Positions 50,297-58,951 of a DNA stretch of 64,000 nt are shown here, piece after piece (position 1 is the stretch's first letter; the number at the start of each line of letters is the position of its first letter). Position numbers and translations under genes: made by a program. The notes below the pieces were generated by a model. That model saw only the letters and a program-made list of their open reading frames with translations, was not told the origin of the DNA and searched no databases. Source of the stretch: an uncultured Sphaerochaeta sp. (GTDB lineage Bacteria; Spirochaetota; Spirochaetia; Sphaerochaetales; Sphaerochaetaceae); the NCBI RefSeq assembly GCF_963667405.1, contig NZ_OY763408.1:1263757-1327756 (forward strand), in the 5' to 3' direction.

Positions 50297-53200
50297 ATGG
50301 AAGAAGAGGCAAGAAAGGCCCCGGAACAAGGGGCCTTTCTCTCCATAAACAATCTACCGGGCGGAGTTGGTGTCTATGAGCTGGGGGACAGCATCAGGGC
50401 TACCTATTTGAGCCGGGGATTGGCAAAACTCTTACGGTACAGCAGCAAGGATTACCATACCTATTCTGAACTGGATCTGCTGGACAGCATTCATGAGCAG
50501 GACCTGAAACAGGTTCGTTCTACGTTTGTGAGACTTCGCAGAAACCATAGGGAGCTTGATCTTGAGTTCCGCCTCAAAGGCGATGAAGACCACTGGATTC
50601 GCATTCTTGGCCGCTTCGCACGCTTCCACGGGCAGTTTCCCGTCTATTACCTGGTTGCCAGCGATACCACCGAAGCAAGGCAGAGCAGCCTCTTGCTGGA
50701 ACAGCAGAATGCCCGATGGCAGTTTGCCTTCTCCCATTCTACCTTGGAGATGTGGGAGTTCCACAGCAAGCAAAACACCGTACACACCCTTTCACGGACA
50801 ATTCTCTCGGGCAATCCTCCTATGCATGGCGAGAATCCCCTCGATCTGCTTGAAAAGAGTGGCATCATCCATCCTTCCTATCTGGCTACCGTCAAGGATG
50901 ATTTTGCCTTGCTTGTGCAAGGACTGGAAGCTGATTCCATCTTCCTCGTCAGATCCATGGACCAAAGCTATCGATGGGTACGGTCCAGTTACACCTTCAT
51001 CAAGGGCACTGATGTTGCCTTGGGAATCTTCTCGGATGTGCATGATGAGATTGAGACACGTCTGCAGATGGTGGGAAAGCATCGCTCTTTTTTCAGCGCC
51101 TTCCATATCGAGACCGGTCGTCCCGCGCTCGCCAATGAGCGAGTCAGATTGATGCTTGGACCGAATGGCAACTTCTATGATGTGTATGAGAAAATCCTTT
51201 TCCATTCCTTGCATCCCGACTGCAGGAAACAATTCTCAAGCATCAGCACAGCCCAACACCTCAAGGAGTTGGTATCATCGGGGAAGAAGGAACTCACCAT
51301 CGAAACAAGGATGCAGCATCCTTCGCATGCTGAACAAGGGTATCGCTATGTCCGTTTTTCCTTGAGCATCTCCTCCTTCGGTGGGACCAGCATTGCCTAC
51401 ATAGCTGTCCAGGACATTCATGAGCGCAAACAGTCTGAGATGGAGTTGCTCAAACGTGCACAGCGTGATCCTTTGAGCCAGTTGTTCAACCGTCTGTCCA
51501 TGGAAGAGCTGATCACCCGGCATTTGGAGGAAGAGAAAGACAAAGGCGGAGCTTTCTTTCTCATCGACATTGACTTGTTCAAGCAGATCAACGATACGTA
51601 TGGCCACGACCTGGGCGATCAGATCATCAGGCATTTTGCGCACCTCATGCAGACGTTCTTTCCCAAGGAAGCCGTCATCGGCCGGCTTGGAGGCGATGAG
51701 TTTGTCGTTTTTCTTCCTCGTTGCGAAAACCAGGAAGCATATCTTGAGATGGGAAAGGCCTTCTGCAGCCATGTCGCAAAGAACAGGACGACCGGGATTG
51801 CCTGCACGTGTTCGGTCGGCTTGAGTTTTTTCCCCACAGAAGGCACTACGTTCAAGGACCTCTATCACTGTGCGGATCTCGCGTTGTATCGTTCGAAGGA
51901 ACAGGGAAGAAACCAGTGTACGCGCTTCGATCATTCGATGGACCGAAGCAAACCCTTTGTACTGACCAACCACGCCTTGATCCTGGACAATCTCCCCGAT
52001 GCCATCTACTTGTGCGATGCTGAGACCTATGAGTTGTTCTTCCTCAACAAGCAAGCAAGGTTGCGGTTTGGTCAGGATAGGAATTACCAAGGCAAGCGTT
52101 GCTATGAGGCATTGTACAAGAGAACAGAACCCTGTCCATTCTGCAAGATCGAAGAGCTTTCCTGCAATGCCTTCCTGCACTGGGAGATGCATGATGAACA
52201 GGGAAACTCAACCCTGTGCAAGGAAACCCTGGTGCTTTTCAATGAGCGCACAGCCAAGATTGCCGTATTGGTTGATCAGGTGCAGCAAGCAAAGACCATA
52301 GCAATGCATCGCCAGGCAAAGCCGACCATGGTGTTCCCTGACTTCTCTTCCTACCTCGCCGACCTGCATTATGGAGGGGAGAGCTGGGACTATGATGCAG
52401 CTTCCGACACGTTGACCTTTTTGCGCATCCATGACAGGACAACCCAACATGTTGTGATCAATCATTTTCTGCTCAACCCGACAGATGCACACATGCTCCA
52501 TCCCAATGATATTCCGACTTTCAGCTCATTCATCACAGAACGTTTGCATACGGCAAGCAATGCACCAACCATGGTCAGACTGCTCAGTGGTATGGATCAA
52601 TACGAATACTATCTGTTGAAATGCAATCCCGTCGTTGATGCAGGGAACGATATCGTTCGCATCGGTGGGCAATTGATCAGGTTTGCAGCGTATGGGTTTG
52701 AGAAGAGAGCGAGCTTGATGCCTACCATTCTCTTTGAGATGTCAGTGGCCCTGATCGTCCTCTCTTTCGGCAGCGATCTTCACTACCTATTTTCCAACAG
52801 GATGGCACACACCTTGCTCGACCTCGATGAAAAGCAGTTGCATGCTGATGTCCTGGGATGGCTGGAAGAGAACGGAAGAAACCAGCTCCTGGAGAGACTG
52901 GCAAAATTGCAGCTCAATGTGGAGCGAAATGCCAGTTATCTCTTGGAAACCCAAAAGGGGAAGTTCCTGCAAGTAAGTTGCCATCTGGGTCCTTGCTACA
53001 GCAAAGACCAAGTGGTGACCCTGACTCTGCAGGATACAAGCCGGGAGCGGCAACTGGTTGCCATCAACCGAAGGATGCAAAATCTTGTTGAGGAAGGCTT
53101 GCAGGGCATTGCAGTTTGCAAACGAACGACGGATACGCTTTCGATACACTATGTGAATGCAACCCTGGCACGAATGCTTGGTTATGAGCGAGTACAGCTT

Positions 53201-54736
53201 TCATCGCTGCTGGATGCTAATTCCATGGAGATATTCCATCCTGAGGATAGGGCGATCCTGATCCGGGAAATCGACAGCCAGAGTCTGGGAGGGGAACACA
53301 GGTCCTTCCGGCTGCGCCTGTTGACCTGCACGGGAGAAAGCCTATGGTGTGACATCATGTTCCGCCAGGTGGGAATTGTGGGGAGGGGAGAGCCCTTCAG
53401 CCTGCTCTTTGATGACATTACCGAGGAAATGGCCAATCAGCAGGAGATGAAGAAGACGGTTGACCAACTCAGCTTCGCCCTCAATCACAACCTGCTCACC
53501 GGTCTCTACACCCGTCAGCGCTTCTATGAGGAGACCCGTCGTCTGCTGGATGCGCATCCTGCTGAACGCTATGTCATGGTGTTCTGGAATGTGGAGCGTT
53601 TCTCGGTCCTCAATGAGCTGCTCAGCTTTGAAACAGGCAATCAGGTACTGCAGTGGATAGCCAAGGATCTCAGGTCCTTTGTCCAAAACAAGGGTTTGTA
53701 TGCACATCTTGAGGCTGACCATTTTGCAGCCTGTTTGCCCACCCGCTTGTGTGATGTGCAAAACCTCAGCACGGTGATCAATACCAAACAGCTCAGTGCC
53801 GACATAGGATACACCTTGACCGTGGTGTTCGGTCTCTATGAGATCGAAGACCAAACGATGGAGGTGAGCCAACTGCTGGACCGTGCCTATGCTGCAGCAA
53901 AAGAGAGCAGAAACACCTATCATCAGGGCTATGCATTCTATCAGCCGTCTTTCCGCTCCGACACGTTCAATGAGCAGGAAGTGCTCAATGAGATGCATCA
54001 GGCCTTGGAGAGCGGGCAGTTCACCTTCTACTTGCAACCGATCATGCAGCTTCCGGACAAGAAGATCATAAGCGGCGAAGCCCTGGTACGCTGGTTGCAT
54101 CCCAAGCGGGGCATCATCGAACCTATCCAATTCATCCCGGTGTTTGAGCGGTATGGATTCATCACCACGTTGGATCTGTACCTTCTGGAGCAGATCTGCA
54201 AATTCCAGACTGCATTGATTTCCCAAGGAACTGCGCCGATTCCCATCTCGCTCAACCTCTCACGGGTGGATCTGACCAGTCGTGACATCGTATCACGCAT
54301 CATTGCCATCGTGACCAAGTATGGCGTGCCGACCGATTTGATCCAGCTTGAAGTGACTGAATCGGCTTACATCGACAATCCGATGCAGATGTGCAAGGTA
54401 GTCGAAGCATTGCAAAAGGCAGGGTTCACCATCCTCATGGATGATTTCGGTACCGGCTACTCTTCGCTGCATATGCTCTATCATCTACCCTTGGATATCC
54501 TGAAGATAGACCGCTCGTTTGTACGCACGTTTTCCGAGAACGAACGTTCACGACAGATCCTCTCCACCTTGGTGCAGTTGGGAAAGAGCATGCAACTCCA
54601 AGTCATTGCCGAGGGCATTGAGTGCGAGGAGCAGGAAACGTATCTGGTGGGACTCGGGTGCAATCACCTGCAAGGGTATCTCTACCACAAGGCAGTTGAT
54701 GTACAAACCTTTCAGTCTTTGCTCGGGCGTGGTTGA
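50297..54736 (+). CDS. Multi-PAS dual-GGDEF/EAL cyclic-di-GMP protein
   Basis: The 1479-residue soluble protein contains, in order, several PAS-like modules (~1-380), an intact GGDEF domain (RLGGDEF at 463-469), further PAS-like modules (~550-1055), a second GGDEF domain that is degenerate (signature reads LEADHF at 1138-1143) and a C-terminal EAL domain with all key residues (EALVRW at 1261, NLSR, DDFGTGYSS at 1382, KIDRSFV, AEGIE). It may therefore both make and degrade cyclic di-GMP, with the second GGDEF as a regulatory GTP-binding module (inference). No membrane segment is seen. GAGGTG is the likely ribosome site. Confidence 0.92.
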   Translation: MEEEARKAPEQGAFLSINNLPGGVGVYELGDSIRATYLSRGLAKLLRYSSKDYHTYSELDLLDSIHEQDLKQVRSTFVRLRRNHRELDLEFRLKGDEDHWIRILGRFARFHGQFPVYYLVASDTTEARQSSLLLEQQNARWQFAFSHSTLEMWEFHSKQNTVHTLSRTILSGNPPMHGENPLDLLEKSGIIHPSYLATVKDDFALLVQGLEADSIFLVRSMDQSYRWVRSSYTFIKGTDVALGIFSDVHDEIETRLQMVGKHRSFFSAFHIETGRPALANERVRLMLGPNGNFYDVYEKILFHSLHPDCRKQFSSISTAQHLKELVSSGKKELTIETRMQHPSHAEQGYRYVRFSLSISSFGGTSIAYIAVQDIHERKQSEMELLKRAQRDPLSQLFNRLSMEELITRHLEEEKDKGGAFFLIDIDLFKQINDTYGHDLGDQIIRHFAHLMQTFFPKEAVIGRLGGDEFVVFLPRCENQEAYLEMGKAFCSHVAKNRTTGIACTCSVGLSFFPTEGTTFKDLYHCADLALYRSKEQGRNQCTRFDHSMDRSKPFVLTNHALILDNLPDAIYLCDAETYELFFLNKQARLRFGQDRNYQGKRCYEALYKRTEPCPFCKIEELSCNAFLHWEMHDEQGNSTLCKETLVLFNERTAKIAVLVDQVQQAKTIAMHRQAKPTMVFPDFSSYLADLHYGGESWDYDAASDTLTFLRIHDRTTQHVVINHFLLNPTDAHMLHPNDIPTFSSFITERLHTASNAPTMVRLLSGMDQYEYYLLKCNPVVDAGNDIVRIGGQLIRFAAYGFEKRASLMPTILFEMSVALIVLSFGSDLHYLFSNRMAHTLLDLDEKQLHADVLGWLEENGRNQLLERLAKLQLNVERNASYLLETQKGKFLQVSCHLGPCYSKDQVVTLTLQDTSRERQLVAINRRMQNLVEEGLQGIAVCKRTTDTLSIHYVNATLARMLGYERVQLSSLLDANSMEIFHPEDRAILIREIDSQSLGGEHRSFRLRLLTCTGESLWCDIMFRQVGIVGRGEPFSLLFDDITEEMANQQEMKKTVDQLSFALNHNLLTGLYTRQRFYEETRRLLDAHPAERYVMVFWNVERFSVLNELLSFETGNQVLQWIAKDLRSFVQNKGLYAHLEADHFAACLPTRLCDVQNLSTVINTKQLSADIGYTLTVVFGLYEIEDQTMEVSQLLDRAYAAAKESRNTYHQGYAFYQPSFRSDTFNEQEVLNEMHQALESGQFTFYLQPIMQLPDKKIISGEALVRWLHPKRGIIEPIQFIPVFERYGFITTLDLYLLEQICKFQTALISQGTAPIPISLNLSRVDLTSRDIVSRIIAIVTKYGVPTDLIQLEVTESAYIDNPMQMCKVVEALQKAGFTILMDDFGTGYSSLHMLYHLPLDILKIDRSFVRTFSENERSRQILSTLVQLGKSMQLQVIAEGIECEEQETYLVGLGCNHLQGYLYHKAVDVQTFQSLLGRG

Positions 54737-54760
54737 CATCACATTTGGCTTTGTGATACG
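54733..54760 (+). promoter_or_regulatory. Promoter of tRNA-Val
   Basis: A perfect -35 TTGACA (54733-54738) overlaps the stop codon region of the PAS/GGDEF/EAL gene; GATACG follows after 16 bases. The tRNA begins 13 bases later. Confidence 0.6.
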
Positions 54761-54772
54761 GTCACGAATGTC

Positions 54773-54844
54773 GGCCGGATAGCTCAGCGGGAGAGCGGTT
54801 GCCTTACACGCAACTGGTCGGGGGTTCAAATCCCTCTCCGGTCA
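54773..54844 (+). tRNA. tRNA-Val (TAC)
   Basis: The 72-base cloverleaf has acceptor GGCCGGA/TCCGGTC, D-arm AGCTCAGCGGGAGAGC, anticodon arm GTTGC-CTTACAC-GCAAC (anticodon TAC) and a normal TTCAAAT T-loop. CCA is not encoded. A terminator follows. Confidence 0.95.
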
Positions 54845-54846
54845 TA

Positions 54847-54876
54847 CAGCGTACCTTCAGGGTGCGCTGTTTTTGT
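54847..54876 (+). terminator. Terminator after tRNA-Val
   Basis: CAGCGTACC and GGTGCGCTG form a nine-base stem with one G-T pair around a short loop, followed by TTTTTGT. Confidence 0.82.
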
Positions 54877-54877
54877 A

Positions 54878-54906
54878 TTGCCACCCATACAGCTGGTGCG
54901 TATAGT
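54878..54906 (+). promoter_or_regulatory. Promoter of CmpB-type membrane protein operon
   Basis: TTGCCA (54878-54883), 17 bases, TATAGT (54901-54906). A Shine-Dalgarno AGGGGGA follows before ATG 54928. Confidence 0.7.
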
Positions 54907-54927
54907 GGATTCAGGGGGAATCTTTCC

Positions 54928-55752
54928 ATGACATTGGACCTGCTTATCCTGTATTTCTTCTGTTACTCACTGCTTGGCTATATTGTCGAGGTGGTGTACT
55001 GCTCGATAGGCGAGAGGCGTCTGGTCAACAGAGGCTTTCTGCATGGTCCCTATCTGCCCATCTATGGGTTTGGAGCCCTCTTGATTCTCCTCTCCTTTTC
55101 CCGCTTCTCTGACAATGTTATGGTCCTGTTTCTTCTCTCGGTAGTGGGAACCAGTGCGCTTGAATATCTGACCAGCTATCTGCTAGAGGTATTCTTTCAT
55201 GCAAAGCTCTGGGACTATTCGACCTATCCGCTGAATATCCGGGGCAGGGTGTGTGCTCTCAATTCCACGCTGTTCGGCTTGCTCAGCCTCAGTCTCATCT
55301 ATGTGATACACCCCTTTCTCGCACGGCTTTTCACCCATCTCAGTGATCCAGCGCTCTCTGTGGGTGCCCGCCTGATTCTTCTGGTCATCAGCATCGACAC
55401 CACCAGTTCCATCTTCAGGATGGCTGCCTTCCAAAGACAGCTTGCCGACTTCAGGCTCAAGGTCAGGGAGATTGAGGAACGCATTGACCTGCTTTCCAAG
55501 CTCAAGACCACAGAGAGCCTGGAGACTTTGCGTGAGCGCCTTGACAGTGAGCGCGAGGTCTTGCGGCAACGCCTGGAGCGTACAAGCAAGCGCATCCTGG
55601 ATGCTTTCCCCTCCATTACCAGTGCAAACGAGGAGAAGCGACAGCTCTTTGAGGTGTTGAAGAAGAGAGCGAGGGAGGGTAGAGTACTCAGAAGAGAGCA
55701 GAGGCTGCGCATCCGGAAGAAGCTCAGTGAAAGGAGAAACAATCATGCATGA
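54928..55752 (+). CDS. CmpB-type putative ABC-transporter membrane protein (PF06541-like)
   Basis: The 274-residue protein has four to five N-terminal membrane helices with the family signature VNRGFLHGPYLPIYGFGALL near residue 35, LEYLTSYLLEVFFHAKLWDYS, and LNIRGRVCALNSTLFGLLS. The last ~90 residues are a highly charged coiled coil. The family is called a type IV ABC transporter component, but its function is unknown. It heads a four-gene operon with overlapping or near-overlapping starts. Confidence 0.85.
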   Translation: MTLDLLILYFFCYSLLGYIVEVVYCSIGERRLVNRGFLHGPYLPIYGFGALLILLSFSRFSDNVMVLFLLSVVGTSALEYLTSYLLEVFFHAKLWDYSTYPLNIRGRVCALNSTLFGLLSLSLIYVIHPFLARLFTHLSDPALSVGARLILLVISIDTTSSIFRMAAFQRQLADFRLKVREIEERIDLLSKLKTTESLETLRERLDSEREVLRQRLERTSKRILDAFPSITSANEEKRQLFEVLKKRAREGRVLRREQRLRIRKKLSERRNNHA

Positions 55753-56437
55753 TGTACACAGCCGTTGGGAGGCCATTCTCGAATCCATTTCCCTCTCCGC
55801 AGGGAAGGCTGGGAGAAATGCAGGCGAGATTGAGCTGATGGCGGTGAGCAAAACCCATCCCTATGAGGCCATCTCCGAACTTTTTGCATGCGGACAGCTT
55901 CTGTTCGGAGAGAACCGGGTGCAGGAAGCAGAGCAGAAGTTTCCCCTTGCCAGACCTGTTGGCATGGATTTGCACCTTATCGGCCATCTGCAGTCGAACA
56001 AGGCGAAGAAAGCGGTTTCTCTCTTTGATGCCATCGACAGTGTCGATTCCGTGAAACTCGCAGAGAAGCTGGAGAGCCTGCTCTCCCGGCCGCTTCCCAT
56101 CTTGCTTGAGTACAAGACGGCACTCGGCGATCGTGAGAAAAGTGGATTCTCAACGCCGGATGAGCTTTTTTTTGCACTGGAGAAACTCTCTGATTATCGC
56201 CATCTCACGGTCAGGGGGCTGATGACCATCGGACCATTGGGAGCAGGCGAGCGCGAAACAAGAGCGGCTTTTGCCGCACTGTACAACCTTGCCGAGCAAG
56301 CCAAGCTCCGGTTCCCTGCCATGGACTTCTCCACCTTGAGCATGGGGATGAGCCAGGATTTTGGGTGGGCTATTGAGGAAGGATCGACACGCATCCGGGT
56401 TGGTACTGCTCTCTTCGGTGCACGGGAGTATGTATGA
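55745..56437 (+). CDS. yggS: YggS-family PLP-homeostasis protein
   Basis: The 230-residue PLP-binding protein has the Schiff-base lysine in LMAVSKTHP (near residue 36), FGENRVQEAEQKF, LHLIGHLQSNKAKKAV and a C-terminal STLSMGMSQDFGWAIEEGSTRIRVG. The family buffers pyridoxal phosphate and has no known enzymatic activity. AAAGGAG precedes ATG 55745, which overlaps the upstream gene by eight bases. Confidence 0.96.
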   Translation: MHDVHSRWEAILESISLSAGKAGRNAGEIELMAVSKTHPYEAISELFACGQLLFGENRVQEAEQKFPLARPVGMDLHLIGHLQSNKAKKAVSLFDAIDSVDSVKLAEKLESLLSRPLPILLEYKTALGDREKSGFSTPDELFFALEKLSDYRHLTVRGLMTIGPLGAGERETRAAFAALYNLAEQAKLRFPAMDFSTLSMGMSQDFGWAIEEGSTRIRVGTALFGAREYV

Positions 56438-56766
56438 GAAAGGTATTTGCCTGGTTGCTCATCCTGTGTCTCCTGATGCCTCTTCCGCTGGCAAGCGAGA
56501 GCTTACCGTCCTATACGCCCTATGAGATGGATGAGTTTCCGCTTTGGACGTACAAGATCCGACGAGCCGAGACGCTCTTCTTCGGTTCTTTGGTGATCAC
56601 CTTGCCGGTCTCAGCACTGCTCTATCGCCTTGCCCTCTCCACCGACCTGCTTCCCGCCGAGGACGATCAGCTTTCACAGCTGCTTGTTCAGGCCTCCATC
56701 GCGGCATCGCTCTCCCTGGGCATCAGCGTTGCCGACTATGTCATCGGTGAGATGGGAGGCAATTGA
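56434..56766 (+). CDS. Small membrane protein with signal-like N-terminus
   Basis: The 110-residue product begins with a signal-like stretch (VFAWLLILCLLMPLPLASE), has a hydrophobic helix at ~48-68 (LFFGSLVITLPVSALLYRLAL) and a second at ~85-103. I do not recognise a family. Its ATG overlaps the yggS stop, and the rluD-type ATG overlaps its own stop, so it is clearly translated as part of the operon. Confidence 0.75.
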   Translation: MRKVFAWLLILCLLMPLPLASESLPSYTPYEMDEFPLWTYKIRRAETLFFGSLVITLPVSALLYRLALSTDLLPAEDDQLSQLLVQASIAASLSLGISVADYVIGEMGGN

Positions 56767-57746
56767 TGGGAGTGAAAGACGGGCGCATCGAACTGGTTGT
56801 AAGTGGGGTGGGGGACGAGAAAAAACGCCTTGATGCGTATGTCGGCCAAGCAACAACCAGTATTTCCCGTTCCACCCTCAGTGATGAGCGTACCTGCATC
56901 CTGCTCAATGGCAAGAGCGCGAAGAAAAGCAAACCGGTCCGTGATGGGGATGTCATTGTGGTGACGTATGCAGAAACCTTCTTTGAAGGTCTGAAGCCCC
57001 AGCAGATTGAACTGGATGTCCTGTACGAGGATGCAGATCTTTTGGTCATCAACAAGAAGCAGGGTATGGTGGTGCACCCAGGGGCTGGCAATACCGAAGA
57101 TACGGTGGTCAATGCCCTTCTTTACCGGTATGGGGAGAACTTTGCCGATGAGCTGAATGGATCCGATGATGATGAGGAACCTGAACCAGAGGAATCAGCG
57201 GTGCGTCCGGGTATTGTGCATCGCCTGGACAAGGATACCAGCGGCGTTTTGGTGATTGCCCGCAACAGAGCTGCGCATCGGCATCTCAGTGACCAGTTCA
57301 AGGAGAGAACCACAAGGAAAGTCTACATTGCGGTTGCAAAAGGTCGGTTTTCCCAGCCCAAAGGCGTGATAGAGGCACATCTCAAGCGGGACAGTGCTGA
57401 CCGCAAGCGATTCACCACCTGCGGCGATGAGGAGGGACGGACGGCAAAAACCGAGTACCAGGTACTTCGCCAATACACCTCATGTGCACTGCTCAGGATA
57501 GTCCTGCATACCGGGCGCACCCATCAGATCAGGGTGCATCTGAAATCCATCGCCCACCCTTTGGTGGGGGATCCGATCTATGGCAAAGAGGATGGGCAGA
57601 CGCTCATGCTCCACGCCCTCGAACTTGAGGTGGAAAGCCCCTCCACCGGCAAGCGGATCAGGTGCAAGGCACCGCTACCCAGTCGGTTTTCCACCTATTT
57701 GCGAGCTACTCCTCGTCCCTCCAGTGCTCCCGTTCGGTCTCGATAG
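56766..57746 (+). CDS. rluD: RluA/RluD-family pseudouridine synthase
   Basis: The 326-residue enzyme isomerises uridine in structured RNA, most likely 23S rRNA. An N-terminal S4 RNA-binding domain (RLDAYVGQ to VRDGDVIVV) precedes the catalytic domain with the active-site motif HRLDKDTSGV and QGMVVHPG, HTGRTHQIRVH and HPLVGDPIYG. An acidic insert (GSDDDEEPEPEE, ~residue 128) is unusual. GGGAGG lies before ATG 56766. The 3' end overlaps the convergent MBL-fold gene by 41 bases. The exact RluD/RluC identity cannot be settled. Confidence 0.9.
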   Translation: MGVKDGRIELVVSGVGDEKKRLDAYVGQATTSISRSTLSDERTCILLNGKSAKKSKPVRDGDVIVVTYAETFFEGLKPQQIELDVLYEDADLLVINKKQGMVVHPGAGNTEDTVVNALLYRYGENFADELNGSDDDEEPEPEESAVRPGIVHRLDKDTSGVLVIARNRAAHRHLSDQFKERTTRKVYIAVAKGRFSQPKGVIEAHLKRDSADRKRFTTCGDEEGRTAKTEYQVLRQYTSCALLRIVLHTGRTHQIRVHLKSIAHPLVGDPIYGKEDGQTLMLHALELEVESPSTGKRIRCKAPLPSRFSTYLRATPRPSSAPVRSR

Positions 57747-58314
57747 TACCGAGTTGCAGAAGGTCGTGGTTGAACATGCGCTCTATGCGCAGCTTGCTCG
57801 CCGTTCCATGACCGGGAAACAGAAGGATATTCTCATCCAGGCTCATCAGCCTCTGGCTTATGGAATTCAGCAGCAAGGCTTGTTCACGGTAGCCTGGCGT
57901 TGAGCCGATCCTCCCGCACAGCAGGGTATCACCGGTAAACAGTGCGTGATCGATTTTGTAGACCATACTATCCAGGCTGTGTCCCGGCACATGGATCACC
58001 TCAACCGACAGATTGCAGATATCCAGAATCTCCTTGTCTTCCAGACTTTCATAGGCGAACTCATAGGCGCTGAAGGACGAGGCATGTACGGTGATGTCAT
58101 AAATCTTTCTCAGCGTCCCCAAGCCTTCAATGTGGGCAGTATGGCGGTGGGTGAGCAAGACATGCTTGAGCTTGTAGTGGTTGGATTCTATGAGGTGGAT
58201 GAGCTCCAGATCCACATGGCCCGGGTCAATGAGCAGGGCCTCGGAGCCGTGTTTCGGTGCCACCAGATAGGTGTTGCAAAACCCTACGACGCTGAAGTGC
58301 TGGTAGATGTTCAA
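57706..58314 (-). CDS. MBL-fold hydrolase-like protein with altered metal motif
   Basis: The 202-residue protein has a metallo-beta-lactamase fold: IDPGHVD, LLTHRHTAHIEG at 53-64, HVPGHSLDSM, LFTGDTLLCGRIG and FPGHG. The usual HxHxDH reads HRHTAH, with Ala60 replacing the Asp that binds the second metal. Other ligands remain, so a one-metal or altered activity is possible. The start is TTG 58314, with GAGGAGG nine bases ahead, and it overlaps the pentapeptide-protein stop. The tail overlaps rluD by 41 bases. Confidence 0.85.
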   Translation of the reverse strand: MNIYQHFSVVGFCNTYLVAPKHGSEALLIDPGHVDLELIHLIESNHYKLKHVLLTHRHTAHIEGLGTLRKIYDITVHASSFSAYEFAYESLEDKEILDICNLSVEVIHVPGHSLDSMVYKIDHALFTGDTLLCGRIGSTPGYREQALLLNSISQRLMSLDENILLFPGHGTASKLRIERMFNHDLLQLGTIETEREHWRDEE

Positions 58315-58889
58315 TGGCGGGCCTCCTCGTAGTTTGAGTAGCGGAAGGAGACCCTGCGTTGGTCGGTAAAGACAAAATCAGCCTTCTTGAGATTGCAGTC
58401 CTCAAAATCCGTATCCCTGAGAAAACTGGAGTTGAAGGTGGAGAAATAGAGATCACAGTCGCTGAAGTTGCAACGGTACGTATCGATGCCGCAGAAGTTC
58501 GTATGGATGATGACCGATCCGGAAAAGTCGCAATCGATCATCTTGCTTCCTGAGAAGACGCTGTAACGACAGAGGATATTGTTGAACTTGCAATTCTCAA
58601 AGAGACAGAAATCGAAAAAGGTATTGAGCAGCGTCACATGGGAAAAGTCGATGTTCCTGAAGGTACACCAGGCCATATTGGAGGCTACGATGGACTTTTT
58701 GGGCAGTACAAGATGTTCCAGTTCGCAGCCGGTAAGGGAGAAGTCGACCATATCACGGTCACTGAGCAACAGTTCGATCCAGTTTTGTTTCAGGCGTTCT
58801 TGGTCACTGCTGTGCCTGAAGCAATACGGGCCGTCTTCGCAGACATAGGTGTGGCAGCCTGCATGGCTGCACGTTTTGAAATTGAACAT
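58311..58889 (-). CDS. Pentapeptide-repeat protein with Cys/His-rich N-terminus
   Basis: The 192-residue protein has an N-terminal Cys/His cluster (CSHAGCHTYVCEDGPYCFRH, residues 7-26) that could bind zinc. A right-handed beta-helix of A(D/N)LxX-like repeats follows from ~60 to 180 (for example FRNIDFSHVTLLNTFFDFC and LFENCKFNNILCRYS). Many repeat positions carry cysteine. The function is unknown. ATG 58889 has no Shine-Dalgarno and lies six bases after a -10 TACTGT. The MBL-fold gene overlaps its end. Confidence 0.85.
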   Translation of the reverse strand: MFNFKTCSHAGCHTYVCEDGPYCFRHSSDQERLKQNWIELLLSDRDMVDFSLTGCELEHLVLPKKSIVASNMAWCTFRNIDFSHVTLLNTFFDFCLFENCKFNNILCRYSVFSGSKMIDCDFSGSVIIHTNFCGIDTYRCNFSDCDLYFSTFNSSFLRDTDFEDCNLKKADFVFTDQRRVSFRYSNYEEARH

Positions 58890-58895
58890 AGCATA

Positions 58896-58923
58896 ACAGT
58901 ATCAAAGAACCTCAGGTTGTCAA
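58896..58923 (-). promoter_or_regulatory. Promoter of pentapeptide-repeat gene, leaderless geometry
   Basis: A perfect TTGACA (58918-58923), 16 bases and TACTGT (58896-58901) on the minus strand, then six bases to the ATG. Its -35 overlaps that of rsgA on the opposite strand. Confidence 0.65.
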
Positions 58924-58945
58924 GAGAACGTTTTGTGGATACAGT
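58917..58945 (+). promoter_or_regulatory. Promoter of rsgA-mutS2, leaderless geometry
   Basis: TTGTCA (58917-58922), 17 bases, TACAGT (58940-58945), then six bases to the ATG at 58952. Confidence 0.65.
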
Positions 58946-58951
58946 AACGCT

